A stretch of DNA of 64,000 nucleotides from Cymbomonas tetramitiformis (lineage: Eukaryota; Chlorophyta; Pyramimonadophyceae; Pyramimonadales; Pyramimonadaceae): contig LGRX02012686.1 of NCBI GenBank assembly GCA_001247695.2, positions 33,687-97,686 of the forward strand. The letters are read 5' to 3'. The notes beneath the pieces were generated by a model, which saw only the letters and a list, made by a program, of their open reading frames with translations, did no database searches and was not told where the DNA came from. The number at the start of each line of letters is the position of its first letter. The stretch's first letter is position 1. The position numbers and the translations under genes are program-made. Shown piece by piece: positions 21,553-31,317 of the stretch.

Positions 21553-22464
21553 CTATAGTTGACCGGGAACAATCCATTCATTGAAATTTCGGCGAAACAT
21601 ACTTGGATGATTTGGTTTGCGATGAAGGTCGATAAACAGAAAATCATGTGGCCCTTGAATGGCTTGATTGTACACCGAGTTGAATTGATCGATCGGAATC
21701 TCACCTCCGACCTCCTCACCAATCTTATCTATCTCTTTTTGATTCTTATTTCGGAAGACTAACATATGTGTTAAGTTACCTCTTATAGATTTTAACAAAC
21801 CGCCGCTCGAGCTCGTGTAATTCTGTGTCGCGAACAACAATGTCACCCCAAGGGCCCCGTCCTTAAGCTTTCCAAGATGTCTATGTTTGATAACCATATT
21901 GCTGAGCTTACTCGATGGTCTCATCATGTCGGTGTCTTGTGTATCATCAAAGAAGGCAGCAATGACTGGCCGTTTGCCACCATACTTGTGTTGTGGAGGA
22001 AGTATATTACCATTGTCATCACCAAACTCTAACAACAATTCACCGGGAATCTCATACACACTGATATTATGATTGTTTAACATCTTCATAAGCTTCTTAT
22101 ACCGTTCCATTTTCTCTTGATATTCATCGTACTCTTGAGCTTCGGTATCAAGAATGCCTTCAATCTGATTTGGAACATCGACAGTAGGCTCTAATACATC
22201 TGACTGATCGAGTGGCAGGTCATTATAGTAATGCATATTGTTGTGATAAGTTGGTGATACAAGAATAAGTCTGTCTAAAGCATTGTTCTGTTTCATCAAT
22301 CGAAGCAGGTGTGTAAGACTACATGATTTTCCCGTGCCACGCTTTGCACACGCTAATATGACCCCGTGCAATTGAATAAAATCATCGGGTGTGTCAATTG
22401 GAAACGCTGAACTCTTTGGCACTTGAATATCATATGATTTATCTTTCAGTCTTTGAAACTGCAT
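21553..22464 (-). CDS. FtsK/HerA-type genome-packaging ATPase
   Basis: A 303-residue P-loop ATPase expected to drive DNA into the capsid. Walker A is ACAKRGTGKSCSL (38-50), Walker B IAAFFDD (168-174) and the sensor-like motif LLFATQN (209-215). Length and motif spacing match PLV and virophage packaging ATPases. It starts at ATG directly after a TTATAGTAT motif on the minus strand, with 3 bp between its start and the end of the upstream Lys-rich gene. Confidence 0.9.
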   Translation of the reverse strand: MQFQRLKDKSYDIQVPKSSAFPIDTPDDFIQLHGVILACAKRGTGKSCSLTHLLRLMKQNNALDRLILVSPTYHNNMHYYNDLPLDQSDVLEPTVDVPNQIEGILDTEAQEYDEYQEKMERYKKLMKMLNNHNISVYEIPGELLLEFGDDNGNILPPQHKYGGKRPVIAAFFDDTQDTDMMRPSSKLSNMVIKHRHLGKLKDGALGVTLLFATQNYTSSSGGLLKSIRGNLTHMLVFRNKNQKEIDKIGEEVGGEIPIDQFNSVYNQAIQGPHDFLFIDLHRKPNHPSMFRRNFNEWIVPGQL

Positions 22465-22467
22465 ATA

Positions 22468-22944
22468 CTATAACGATAGAAATAGACTGTTGTACGCTTT
22501 GTCATAATGAGGATGTAATTCTGCATCTTTCTTACGAGGTGGTGGGGATATAGATGCAACTCGGCTTTGCTTTCGTCTAGTACTCTTCCTAACGATAACT
22601 TCCGGTTCTTCTTCCGATTGAGAGCTATCAGATTCAACGATGACTACCTGCTTTTTCGGTTTCTTCTTAGGGGCTTTTGGTTTCTTGACAATGACATGTT
22701 CTACTTCCGGTTCCGAGATTGATTCTTCGGGTTGCTTTTCGGGTTCGGGAATAGGTTTAATTGTAGCCTTTTTAATCGTCTCTTGGGCTTCGGTAACTTT
22801 TTGAGATTCCTTAAGTTGAGCGGCCATTTTGATATCTTGCTTTTGTTTGGCTTTGGCTTGGCGAGTGGCAAGAGCTTTCTCCCTCATTTTCGCAAGGCGT
22901 TCAAGTGTATCTGGATCGGTAATTTTCTGACCTTTAACTGGCAT
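22468..22944 (-). CDS. Lys/Glu-rich protein of unknown function (158 aa)
   Basis: The first 70 residues are probably helical or coiled coil (repeated Lys, Ala, Gln). The middle alternates Pro/Glu and Lys-rich runs (KKPKAPKKKPKKQVV), followed by an acidic Ser patch and a basic tail. This looks like a disordered DNA-binding or core virion protein. It is in a tight minus-strand block with the packaging ATPase, which suggests a role in packaging or in the virion. Confidence 0.7.
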   Translation of the reverse strand: MPVKGQKITDPDTLERLAKMREKALATRQAKAKQKQDIKMAAQLKESQKVTEAQETIKKATIKPIPEPEKQPEESISEPEVEHVIVKKPKAPKKKPKKQVVIVESDSSQSEEEPEVIVRKSTRRKQSRVASISPPPRKKDAELHPHYDKAYNSLFLSL

Positions 22945-22995
22945 TAAGTAACTATAAGATAACCTAAGAAATAAAATTTCTTGATGTGAGTTAGT

Positions 22996-23044
22996 GTTCC
23001 AAAGTGAGATTATATTACTCTAGTATTAATCCTCAGTTTGGAAC
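22996..23044. promoter_or_regulatory. 49-bp palindrome in a divergent promoter region, family A copy 6
   Basis: GTTCCAAAG...CAGTTTGGAAC lies in the 120-bp gap between two divergently transcribed genes, so here it cannot be a 3'-end signal for either gene. A role in initiation, or no role, is more likely at this copy. Confidence 0.6.
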
Positions 23045-23064
23045 TTTTATATGAGATATAATAT

Positions 23065-23514
23065 ATGACTAAAGAGACTTGGATTGCGAAACTGAAACTG
23101 TGTGCTCAAGAGTATAGACGAGAACATGGAATTAAAAAGAGACCTGGTAAGATGACACAAGGAGAGAAACTTAAAAGCTTACGAGGTCGTCCAGTTGTCA
23201 AGAAGACATCAAACAAAAGTAGAACCGCCTTAGACCACGGTACTCCTAGCGGTCAACCAATTTACCAGCAGCCAATAAAGGACCCTGCCTTACCGACTAA
23301 AGCCCCACGAAGAATAGCACCGATTATGGTAGCACCTTTGGACAAATCAAGTACTGGTACAATAACGGGTGACCCAGTATTTCAACGATCTAATGCAGAA
23401 TATACGGGTGTTGGCAATTATCGTAAAGCCGTTGATAATATTGAAAAACGTATCAAAATGAAAAAACAAATGAGGCGTGAAAAACGTCGAAAAGCGGACG
23501 TCACAAAAATATAA
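23065..23514 (+). CDS. Basic provirus protein of unknown function (149 aa)
   Basis: Both ends are strongly basic (KKRPGKMTQGEK near the start, KMKKQMRREKRRK near the end) around a Pro-rich middle (PTKAPRRIAPIMVAP). It lies 18 bp upstream of the DNA polymerase gene. Protein-primed replication needs a terminal protein; gene position and charge make this a possible candidate, but there is no motif evidence. Confidence 0.65.
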   Translation: MTKETWIAKLKLCAQEYRREHGIKKRPGKMTQGEKLKSLRGRPVVKKTSNKSRTALDHGTPSGQPIYQQPIKDPALPTKAPRRIAPIMVAPLDKSSTGTITGDPVFQRSNAEYTGVGNYRKAVDNIEKRIKMKKQMRREKRRKADVTKI

Positions 23515-23515
23515 T

Positions 23516-23532
23516 TTATATAGTATAGGACG
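23516..23532 (+). promoter_or_regulatory. TATATAGTATA start-proximal motif of polB
   Basis: TATATAGTATAGGACG stands directly before the polymerase ATG; the TAGTATA core is shared with several other provirus genes. Confidence 0.5.
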
Positions 23533-26500
23533 ATGCCCCCCAAATCAAAACGGAAACAAAATCCTATGGCTCGGCATAAGCTTACAACCGACGATTGGCA
23601 AGATTTACAAGATAAAAACCTAACAGGTGAAGAACAAACGAAAGCTGTACGTGATTACAAGAAGAAGTATCGGAAATCAAAAGATAAGGTTGAAAAAGTT
23701 ACAAGACGACAGTGGACCAAGCAAAATAAGAAGCCTGCCAAAGAACAAAGTAGACTTGATGAAATCAATAAGTATACCGTCGGAGATTCAAAAAGACATA
23801 TCAAGAAATTCAGTACCGATGTTGAAAAACTTAAGGTTCCCTTTACAACGTTTCTTGAAAGAGCTGGTCCCGATGGTAGCAGTCTAAACTATTGGTTACC
23901 GGAGAAGACAAAAGGAGTTGAGCAAGTATCAATGAGAGCGGTGTTCGAGGATGGGACCACATCAAAATGGGTCAAAGGTTCAGATCGCCAAGATGTGATG
24001 ATGAAATTTGAAGAGATGTTACAAAGTCCAAAAGGCGGAGACAGTTCGAAAAAGTCTGTAGAAGTTGCCAAAGACATTGAAGTTGAGTACTATTCTTCTA
24101 AACCACCAGAAGGTAAAGGCTCTCGTTGCATGGCAGCTCCGAAGAATGGTGTAGATTTACGATTGAAGCAATGTGTGATTAAGATAGAATCTCGCAACAA
24201 TTGTGGTATCAAATCGATAGAACTTTTGCACCGCAAACGAAAATTAGATAAGATGTTGAGTGATAATCTCATTAAAAAAAATCAATATGAAAATAAATGG
24301 AAGCAACTCAAAAGAGATGCAAGCAATCATAAAGGGAATATTACAACGATATCTAATCAGCTGCGTTTGAAATTGTTTCCGAAAAAGGATGAAAATGGAA
24401 TCAATATAGAAGACTTTTCTATTTTAGAAAAACATTATGAAATTAACATATTTGTGTGGGGTATCACTGAAAGACTTGGCGGTGATCCAATCATGTATTA
24501 CCCGCCGTACTTTAACGAACACAATGACTATTCAAGTTATAATGATAGTTATCACATACTCTTACATGACAATCACTATGAACCGATTACACGTATCGAT
24601 TGTTTTCGAGGCAAGACTTATCGACCATCGTGTCCACAATGCAAGTCCCAAAGATGTATCTTTGCAAACAAAGAAACACGATTAACACCTGGAAACAAAC
24701 AATGGCATCATTGTGAAATTTGCAATCGTAAGTTCATGAATCAGGACTGCTACAATCTTCATACCGACCTGATAACATGTGATAAGGTTCACAAATGTAA
24801 GACGTGCAATGTTATATTTAATCCCAATGAGAAACATATATGTGGATACAAGTCATGTCCTAATTGTAAGATCGTTTGTAATGTGCATGAGCATAAGTGT
24901 TACATGACAAAAGTTCAACCGAAACCCATATTGGACTATAAAACCATTGTTTGTTTTGATTTTGAAACAATGAATGACAACGGCAGATTGATTGTTAATC
25001 ATTGCGAAAGTCAATATCACGATGGTTCATTTGTAATTCACAAAACAATAGATGACTTTCTGGAATGGGTATATCTCAAAAAACATGATAATCATACCTT
25101 CGTTGCTCATTGCGGTTCAAAATTCGATTTTAGATTAATCGTCGAACATATCATCAATGTACAACGAAAACCTCCACAAGATATATTATATACAGGTGCA
25201 GACATTCTATGTATGAGGATTGGAAATGTAAGATTTATTGATTCATATATGTTTATGACAAGACCATTGCATTCCCTTCCGGAAATGTTTGGCTTTGAAC
25301 ATGAAATCACGAAGGGATATTATCCACATCTTTTCAATACAAAAGAGAACGAACACTACATGGGTCTTTATCCCGATATCAAATATTACAATCCAGAAAT
25401 CTTACAACCCGAAGCTTATACAAAGTTATATCATTGGTGGTTTGAAAAAAAGAGTAAATGTTGTATTTTTGAACATCCAAAAGAGCTTGCGAGATATTGT
25501 CACGATGATGTTACGATTCTTCGACGAGCTGTCTTCGATTTCAGAGATTGTTTTCTGAAGATTACCGATAGCAAATTTGACCCCTTCAGTTATCTGACAT
25601 TAGCACAACTGGCTGTCAACATATGGCGACATGAATGTATGCCGGAGAATTCTGTGGGTATACTACAATCACTGACCAAATCTCAAAATGCCTCTATCAA
25701 AGAGAATCAATGGTTGGATTATATAGTACACACAACGTCGGCGAAGCTTGTCATAGATTTGGATGGTAAACGGAATTATAAACTCAAAGATTTACATATG
25801 TATATTGATGGTTATGATAAGGATACAAACACCGTTTATGAATTCCTTGGAAGTTGGTTTCATGCTGATCTTACAAAGTATCATAAAGATGATATTCAAT
25901 ATCAACAAGGTCGGCGATCGGGTATGACATTTGGCGAAGTCCATCGTCAAACCATGAAACGATTAGAGGACATCAAGGCAGCTGGCTACAATCTTGTATA
26001 TACATGGGAATCGGAATGGGATATACAAGTCGCTCAATTGAAAAATTCTGAAGTTGGAAATGCATTCTTAGATAGACAAAAGTTGGCTTCTCCCATTCAT
26101 GATAGAAACTCCTATCATGGGGCCAGAGTTGATTTAGGCAAGTTGTTTTATAAATGCAAAGACGATGAATATATCAGATATCAAGACTTCAACTCTATGT
26201 ATCCTTCGGTAATGAAGACCAAACGGTTTCCGAAGGGTCATCCAGAAATCATTAGAGATGTTAAATCCCTTGATATTCATGGATACTTTGGATTGATTAA
26301 ATGTAAGATACTACCAAATAAACATTTGAAGTTTGGTGTGTTACCACACGTGACCAATAAATTGATCTTTCCGTTGTATGAAATGGTCGGAACATGGACC
26401 ACGGTGGAATTGGAGAAGGCTATTGAAAAGGGATATCAGATTCTTGACATATACGAAATTAAACATTGGAAGGAGACTACAACTGATTTGTTCGGTGCAT

Positions 26501-27408
26501 ACATTGATAAATTTCTTAAACTCAAGACCGAGTCGTCGGGACCGCCCGAAGATGACATAGATACATTCATCAAAGACTTTGAGTTTCATGAAGGTATCAA
26601 GTTAGACAAACGAAACATCAAATACAATCCAGGTATGAGACAAGTTGCTAAAGACATGCAAAATATATTATATGGAAAACTCGGTGAACGATCAAACAAA
26701 TCTAAAAGTAAGGTCATTCAGAACCCAGGTGAGTTCTACAATACAATCAGTAATAAGAGGTACGATTGTAAATATGAGTTTATTGGATCTGAAGAGAATG
26801 AGATGGTATTGATGAATTTTACTGAGAATTCTGATGTGTATGCCGACACACGGTTTTCAACGAACGAGGTGTTGGCCGCGTTCATAACCAGCTATGGACG
26901 ATTGAAATTGTACGAGCTGATAGAAGCCACCGGGTTCTCAAACGTATTATACTTTGATACTGATTCTATTATATATATAGAAACAAAAGAGAATCATCAT
27001 ATATATCACGGTACTGGTTATCGACAGCCATGGTTAGGTTATCTTAAGTGTGAGCTTCAAGGATTGGAAAAAGAACATGGTAAGTGTATTGAATTCCTGA
27101 GCACTGGACCAAAGTCATACAGCCTGAAGTTCGCCGATGAATATTGTATGACCAAGATAAAAGGTTTCTCTTTGAGTACTGAAAACTTAGAACATATCAA
27201 TCATGATGTTATGAAAAATATGATTTTAAATCAAAGGAACGCCCCAGTCAAAATGAGTAACCTTGTTATCAGACATCAATCAAAAAGCAACAATCACAGA
27301 TTGTTGCCATTAGGATTAGAAGTCAGATCGGAATCCAAGACATTTAATTTCAGTTATGACAAAGGAAACATTGATTGGACGACATGGGACATTTTACCAT
27401 TGTCATAA
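23533..27408 (+). CDS. polB: Family B DNA polymerase, protein-primed type
   Basis: A 1291-residue replicative polymerase. The basic N-terminal region (about 1-360) has no clear domain. Residues about 367-455 hold four Cys pairs (CPQC, CEIC, CKTC, CPNC), a zinc-binding cluster. The proofreading exonuclease follows: CFDFETM with D476 and E478, HCGSKFDF, and YCHDDV near 656-660. Polymerase motifs are DFNSMYPS (A, D885), NILYGKLGER (B, about 1043) and YFDTDS (C, about 1140-1144). The layout matches polinton and adenovirus-like enzymes. The stop codon lies inside a family B palindrome, and another palindrome follows before the convergent next gene. Confidence 0.92.
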   Translation: MPPKSKRKQNPMARHKLTTDDWQDLQDKNLTGEEQTKAVRDYKKKYRKSKDKVEKVTRRQWTKQNKKPAKEQSRLDEINKYTVGDSKRHIKKFSTDVEKLKVPFTTFLERAGPDGSSLNYWLPEKTKGVEQVSMRAVFEDGTTSKWVKGSDRQDVMMKFEEMLQSPKGGDSSKKSVEVAKDIEVEYYSSKPPEGKGSRCMAAPKNGVDLRLKQCVIKIESRNNCGIKSIELLHRKRKLDKMLSDNLIKKNQYENKWKQLKRDASNHKGNITTISNQLRLKLFPKKDENGINIEDFSILEKHYEINIFVWGITERLGGDPIMYYPPYFNEHNDYSSYNDSYHILLHDNHYEPITRIDCFRGKTYRPSCPQCKSQRCIFANKETRLTPGNKQWHHCEICNRKFMNQDCYNLHTDLITCDKVHKCKTCNVIFNPNEKHICGYKSCPNCKIVCNVHEHKCYMTKVQPKPILDYKTIVCFDFETMNDNGRLIVNHCESQYHDGSFVIHKTIDDFLEWVYLKKHDNHTFVAHCGSKFDFRLIVEHIINVQRKPPQDILYTGADILCMRIGNVRFIDSYMFMTRPLHSLPEMFGFEHEITKGYYPHLFNTKENEHYMGLYPDIKYYNPEILQPEAYTKLYHWWFEKKSKCCIFEHPKELARYCHDDVTILRRAVFDFRDCFLKITDSKFDPFSYLTLAQLAVNIWRHECMPENSVGILQSLTKSQNASIKENQWLDYIVHTTSAKLVIDLDGKRNYKLKDLHMYIDGYDKDTNTVYEFLGSWFHADLTKYHKDDIQYQQGRRSGMTFGEVHRQTMKRLEDIKAAGYNLVYTWESEWDIQVAQLKNSEVGNAFLDRQKLASPIHDRNSYHGARVDLGKLFYKCKDDEYIRYQDFNSMYPSVMKTKRFPKGHPEIIRDVKSLDIHGYFGLIKCKILPNKHLKFGVLPHVTNKLIFPLYEMVGTWTTVELEKAIEKGYQILDIYEIKHWKETTTDLFGAYIDKFLKLKTESSGPPEDDIDTFIKDFEFHEGIKLDKRNIKYNPGMRQVAKDMQNILYGKLGERSNKSKSKVIQNPGEFYNTISNKRYDCKYEFIGSEENEMVLMNFTENSDVYADTRFSTNEVLAAFITSYGRLKLYELIEATGFSNVLYFDTDSIIYIETKENHHIYHGTGYRQPWLGYLKCELQGLEKEHGKCIEFLSTGPKSYSLKFADEYCMTKIKGFSLSTENLEHINHDVMKNMILNQRNAPVKMSNLVIRHQSKSNNHRLLPLGLEVRSESKTFNFSYDKGNIDWTTWDILPLS

Positions 27409-27453
27409 AGTGGGGATTGATTTTACTATAATAATGATTTTCTAATTGTGACA
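27401..27453. terminator. 53-bp palindrome containing the polB stop codon, family B copy 5
   Basis: TGTCATAAAG...CTAATTGTGACA; the TAA at 27406-27408 is the polB stop. With the next palindrome it fills a convergent gap. Confidence 0.65.
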
Positions 27454-27461
27454 CACCATTT

Positions 27462-27510
27462 GTTCCGAACCAGGGCTTAATACTAGAGTAATATAACCTC
27501 ACATTGGAAC
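27462..27510. terminator. 49-bp palindrome at a convergent gene end, family A copy 7
   Basis: GTTCCGAACC...CATTGGAAC ends 3 bp before the stop codon of the minus-strand gene. Confidence 0.65.
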
Positions 27511-27513
27511 ACC

Positions 27514-27792
27514 CTACCATAATAATCGATCTGCATAGTATCCATTGCTACCGACGACATTGCGGTCTTTCTTGTGTCTAATTTTGTACAACCGACGTCG
27601 TTCATCGGCATACTCTTTACCCTTAGTGGCCATGTATGTAGGGTAATCAGAAGCACCTCGCTGTCCGACCTGAGCGATCAATTTATTATCCTTGAAAACA
27701 TCAATCTTTTTGCTTTGATTATTTGATGGGCTGATCTTAACACCGAGTTTCCGTGCTTGACTTTTTGTGTAAGCTTTGATTTGATAAGTCAT
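27514..27792 (-). CDS. DUF5754-like small protein
   Basis: A 92-residue basic protein with the pattern GASDYPTY...ADERRRLYKIRHKK...ADRLLW. This resembles DUF5754, a family of unknown function that I recall from large algal DNA viruses and their relatives. It shares a 30-bp intergenic region with the divergent integrase gene. Confidence 0.75.
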   Translation of the reverse strand: MTYQIKAYTKSQARKLGVKISPSNNQSKKIDVFKDNKLIAQVGQRGASDYPTYMATKGKEYADERRRLYKIRHKKDRNVVGSNGYYADRLLW

Positions 27793-27822
27793 TGTATACT
27801 ATATGTAAGACTATTATATAGC
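27793..27822. promoter_or_regulatory. Shared divergent promoter (DUF5754-like / integrase)
   Basis: Only 30 bp separate two divergent start codons. The stretch holds TGTATACTATATG and ATTATATAG, giving a TAGTATA-like motif near each start. Both transcripts must begin with very short leaders or inside this stretch. Confidence 0.6.
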
Positions 27823-29136
27823 ATGACAAGTAAACCGATATCTGAGAGTAGACTTCAAGAATTATACCTGGACCCGAAGATTGGAATGAGCGGTGCCAAT
27901 GCATTCACAAAAAAGCTCAAGGCACAAGGCTACAAGGTCACCGAGTCTCAGGTCAAGGCTGCCATATCAAAGACTGAAACATCTCAAATATTGTCTCAAC
28001 CAAAACGAGTATCCCGTAAAGATTATTATCCCATCTATGGACCTGTCGGTAAGAATAGCATCCAAGCCGATTTGGCCTTTCTACCTCGCCAAAAGTCAGT
28101 CAACAAAGGATTTGCTGTGATTCTGACTGCGGTGAACATTAACACAAACAAAGCATATGCAATTCCTCTCAAATCTAAAACTGTCAAAGATAAGAACGAT
28201 AAACGCAAGGAAGATGTTGAAGGAATCGTAAATGCTATGAGACGATTGGTAACCGAAACCAAAATGAAAACCCTTACAACCGATTTAGGATCTGAATTTA
28301 CAAACAAACCAGTTCAAGAATTATTGAAACAAAAGGGTATCAAACATTACACATCTCAAGCTGAGGACCACTCTCGTCAAGGAAAGATTGAAAGATTCAA
28401 TAGGACATTGAAGAGTAAACTCGAAAGAGTATTTGCATCCACAGGTAAGTCTAATTGGGTGGATTATCTCGATAATATTGTTGATAATTACAATGGAACA
28501 ACAAACCAAGGTAATATCAACGACACTCCACCCGATGACATGAATAAGAATCGTGTTATTAGAAGTGTCTTGTTGAAACGCAATCAAACTGCCAAACTCT
28601 TACAGAAGTTAGACATTAAACCAGGCGATCGGGTGCGATTACGCGTGACTAAGAAGACATTTGATAAAGAGAGTCAAACATGGTCTTCGCAGGTGTACAA
28701 AATCCGAAGTAGAAAGGGGTTGTCTTTCGTGATAGAGGACGGTGACGGTGATACCTTAAGCCGACAATACAAACCAAGAGAACTGAAAGAGGTTCAAGGA
28801 CCTGTTTCTAAACCATCCAAAGAAACTCGTGGGACCAAGACTGATAGTGAAAGCAAGCAATCGACAAAGGTTCAGCGTGCGTTGAAGAAAGAGGGTATAG
28901 AAGGTAATACTGCTTCCAAGACATCTAGAAACTATGATGATTATGAAGTTAATGTGTTCATCAGCGATAAGAAATCGCCAAACTATCAAAAGACTTTGAA
29001 AGGATATCTTAAGCTCAATCGATCAAGGAAAAGTAAACGTAAGTATCAGTTGATATTCTATGACAAATCGGAAGAGGATGAGTTCGTTGATATTCCTGAC
29101 CCTGAAATTAAGTTGTTGAAAAAAAGAAAATCATAG
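27823..29136 (+). CDS. Polinton-type DDE integrase (rve family)
   Basis: A 437-residue retroviral-type integrase that would join the provirus ends to host DNA and create the 6-bp duplication. I chose the ATG giving MTSKPISES, because the longer frame would start inside the divergent neighbour. Catalytic residues are D83 (QADLAF), D154 (TDLGSEF) and E190 (GKIERFNR), with exactly 35 residues between the last two. A basic linker and a compact C-terminal domain (about 365-430) rich in Tyr and Lys may be chromodomain-like. Confidence 0.92.
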   Translation: MTSKPISESRLQELYLDPKIGMSGANAFTKKLKAQGYKVTESQVKAAISKTETSQILSQPKRVSRKDYYPIYGPVGKNSIQADLAFLPRQKSVNKGFAVILTAVNINTNKAYAIPLKSKTVKDKNDKRKEDVEGIVNAMRRLVTETKMKTLTTDLGSEFTNKPVQELLKQKGIKHYTSQAEDHSRQGKIERFNRTLKSKLERVFASTGKSNWVDYLDNIVDNYNGTTNQGNINDTPPDDMNKNRVIRSVLLKRNQTAKLLQKLDIKPGDRVRLRVTKKTFDKESQTWSSQVYKIRSRKGLSFVIEDGDGDTLSRQYKPRELKEVQGPVSKPSKETRGTKTDSESKQSTKVQRALKKEGIEGNTASKTSRNYDDYEVNVFISDKKSPNYQKTLKGYLKLNRSRKSKRKYQLIFYDKSEEDEFVDIPDPEIKLLKKRKS

Positions 29137-29147
29137 GTAATATATAT

Positions 29148-29318
29148 ATGAAACCATACTGCGGGTTTAAAGATAAACCCCCGAAAGGACGAACTCTCGG
29201 TGCCCGGAGATATTGCAAATCAAGAAATCAATTACGCCGTTTTGGTCGTATAGCAGTCGTGGCTCCAAATAATCATGCACCAGGCAATCACAATCCCGGA
29301 CCGAGCAATAATACATAA
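29148..29318 (+). CDS. Small CGFKDKPPKGRxxG protein (56 aa)
   Basis: A short frame after TAATATATATATG encodes a basic protein beginning MKPYCGFKDKPPKGRTLG. The PPKG(R/K)xxG...CxxxxQ(L/I)RRFG arrangement resembles a small protein family I recall in large algal DNA viruses and PLVs. A Gly/Asn/Pro tail follows. It lies 11 bp after the integrase gene. Function unknown. Confidence 0.6.
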   Translation: MKPYCGFKDKPPKGRTLGARRYCKSRNQLRRFGRIAVVAPNNHAPGNHNPGPSNNT

Positions 29319-29338
29319 ACTTTTTCTACATTACTTTA

Positions 29339-29965
29339 ATGAGAACGATCCTGACCGATGAGGTCGGAAGACGCAATTGTATGAAAATGATGGGAATTGC
29401 CAACGGGTCAAGTTCAGATACGCTGTTCCGAGGATATGGAAAACTCGCTAAAAGCAACTACGTAATAACGATGCCGAGTCAAAACAGTGCGGTATTCTAC
29501 AATAGTTTGAGAGATTCAATCATAAGAACGGAGCCATTAGTGAGAGACATTCAGGACTATAGCAGTGATATTGATACAACCATACCCAATTCTATGATGA
29601 CAATGTTAAATCCAATGATGACAATGACACAAGACGATATCGATAATCAAGCGTTAAGGCGTATTGAGGAAGACGCTCAAGAACGAAACGCCATTCTCGC
29701 ACAAGCAGCCAAACAACTACCACCAGACACTCCTGAAGCAGCTGGACCGTCAAAGATTACTGGAAAGGGTAAACATATGAAACTCGCAGTCCAGGAATCG
29801 TTGCAATTACCCGAAATGCAAGATCCAAAAGTTTTTGGGGGTCTCGCTTCACAAGGTGTCAGGACTAGAGCCCAATCAACACAAAGTCCCTTGAGAAAAG
29901 TAGTTAATTTTGTTATTGGAGAAGACGTTTCATCCCCATACAAACAAAAGGAAAAAGATACTTAA
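29339..29965 (+). CDS. Provirus protein of unknown function (208 aa)
   Basis: No domain recognised. Residues about 75-125 are Met- and Asp-rich and then helical (RRIEEDAQERNAILAQAAKQ). The second half is polar with Lys, Pro and Ser, as in virion scaffold or core proteins. It ends 5 bp before the lipase gene, suggesting co-expression. Confidence 0.7.
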   Translation: MRTILTDEVGRRNCMKMMGIANGSSSDTLFRGYGKLAKSNYVITMPSQNSAVFYNSLRDSIIRTEPLVRDIQDYSSDIDTTIPNSMMTMLNPMMTMTQDDIDNQALRRIEEDAQERNAILAQAAKQLPPDTPEAAGPSKITGKGKHMKLAVQESLQLPEMQDPKVFGGLASQGVRTRAQSTQSPLRKVVNFVIGEDVSSPYKQKEKDT

Positions 29966-29970
29966 TAGTA

Positions 29971-31317
29971 ATGCAAGTACCTTGTAATCAAAGCTATCAA
30001 TCGAACGTTTATTGTAGACCATCTAGTAGTTATTTTAGTAATTTTGTTGATCATAAAAATGATAAACAAATACATACGCGTCATGGGCCTGGCAATAGTA
30101 GTGCACCTTTCAAATCTATGGTCACAGTCAAGAGTAAACCAATCATGAAACCTGACGATGTTGACAAGTATACACAAAGAGACACCTCAAAATTGCTAAA
30201 TGCTCTCAGTCAAGACGCAGTGAAATTTCCGAGTACCGCTTTAAACAAAGTATTTGGTCCTAACATTACATCTAGGGACAATCCTACACAAACAAGGTAT
30301 GCACGGGCATCAGATGTCTCTTATGCTTATAGTTATGGCGATAAAGCACGTTTAAAGGGTATCATGAGAGGACTTCCTGGTTATTACGTAGATCAAAGTT
30401 TGTCGGGCAGAAATTCTACAACGTTGGTCAATCCTAAAAGTCAAGACGTCATTATTGCATATCGAGGCTCTGATGCAGAATTTGGAAGTCTGAACACTCT
30501 TGCCCAGGACATCTCACGTGGACAACACGTAGAAGATTGGTATGTAAATCTTTTGACATTGATGAAACAACAACGTAGTACATCAAGATATCAAGAAGCA
30601 CAACAACGATTTGACGATGTCAAAAGTAAATACGGTGGCTATAAGCTATCGGTCACCGGACACTCTAACGGCGGTGGTCAAAGCAATTACATATCGGAAG
30701 TTAACAACGTAGAAGGGCATCATTTTAACCCAGCAATAAATCCTTTGCAAGAACCGATGAACACTCCGACCGAAAAGCAAGTATTATACTCAACTGAAGG
30801 TGATCTGATATCCTTGCCGGCACGATTGAAGCCACATCCCAACAGCAATTATGATATCGTACATGTCAATCCAAAGGTAGGTACGGAAAACAATTTGACA
30901 AAATTGCATAGCGTGGAACAAATGTACTCAGATACACCGGAGTCTACGCGAGTCAGTACAGCAAGGTCTCGTTACGGCTTCGCCAACGCCATGACAGGTT
31001 CGGCGGTGGGAGGGTACCTTGGATATTACACACCGACTGATACCAACGACGAACGTATCTTTAGGACCACTCAAGGTTTATTAGAACCAATCTTATTATC
31101 AGAAACTCCAAATGTAAACTTCACAGATTTAATGAATGTAATGGGTGTTAAAGAAAGCTTGGGCGAGAAGAATTACATACGTGAAAAATTGGGACTGAAT
31201 CCTATAGAACAAAAACCGTTAACGGAAGTGCCGATCTATGATCCAATCACAGAGATGATACGTCAAGTCACGGGTCGTGCTGACCAAGACAAGGAGTTGT
31301 TCCAAACCGGGGATTAA
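29971..31317 (+). CDS. Class 3 lipase-like alpha/beta hydrolase
   Basis: A 448-residue protein with AYRGSD (near 163, the usual oxyanion region) and the nucleophile elbow VTGHSNGGG (Ser about 232), typical of class 3 lipases. An Asp and a His of the triad are likely in the following 100 residues (EGDLISLP, VEGHHF). Such enzymes may breach host membranes during entry or release, which is inference. A Gly-rich segment near 340 could be membrane-active. The last codons (FQTGD and stop) lie inside a family A palindrome. Confidence 0.8.
   Translation: MQVPCNQSYQSNVYCRPSSSYFSNFVDHKNDKQIHTRHGPGNSSAPFKSMVTVKSKPIMKPDDVDKYTQRDTSKLLNALSQDAVKFPSTALNKVFGPNITSRDNPTQTRYARASDVSYAYSYGDKARLKGIMRGLPGYYVDQSLSGRNSTTLVNPKSQDVIIAYRGSDAEFGSLNTLAQDISRGQHVEDWYVNLLTLMKQQRSTSRYQEAQQRFDDVKSKYGGYKLSVTGHSNGGGQSNYISEVNNVEGHHFNPAINPLQEPMNTPTEKQVLYSTEGDLISLPARLKPHPNSNYDIVHVNPKVGTENNLTKLHSVEQMYSDTPESTRVSTARSRYGFANAMTGSAVGGYLGYYTPTDTNDERIFRTTQGLLEPILLSETPNVNFTDLMNVMGVKESLGEKNYIREKLGLNPIEQKPLTEVPIYDPITEMIRQVTGRADQDKELFQTGD

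Noticed and set aside
27757..27822. Longer N-terminus for the integrase
   Set aside because: The upstream in-frame ATG lies within the divergent neighbouring gene; the ATG at 27823 follows a promoter-like motif and gives a normal integrase start.
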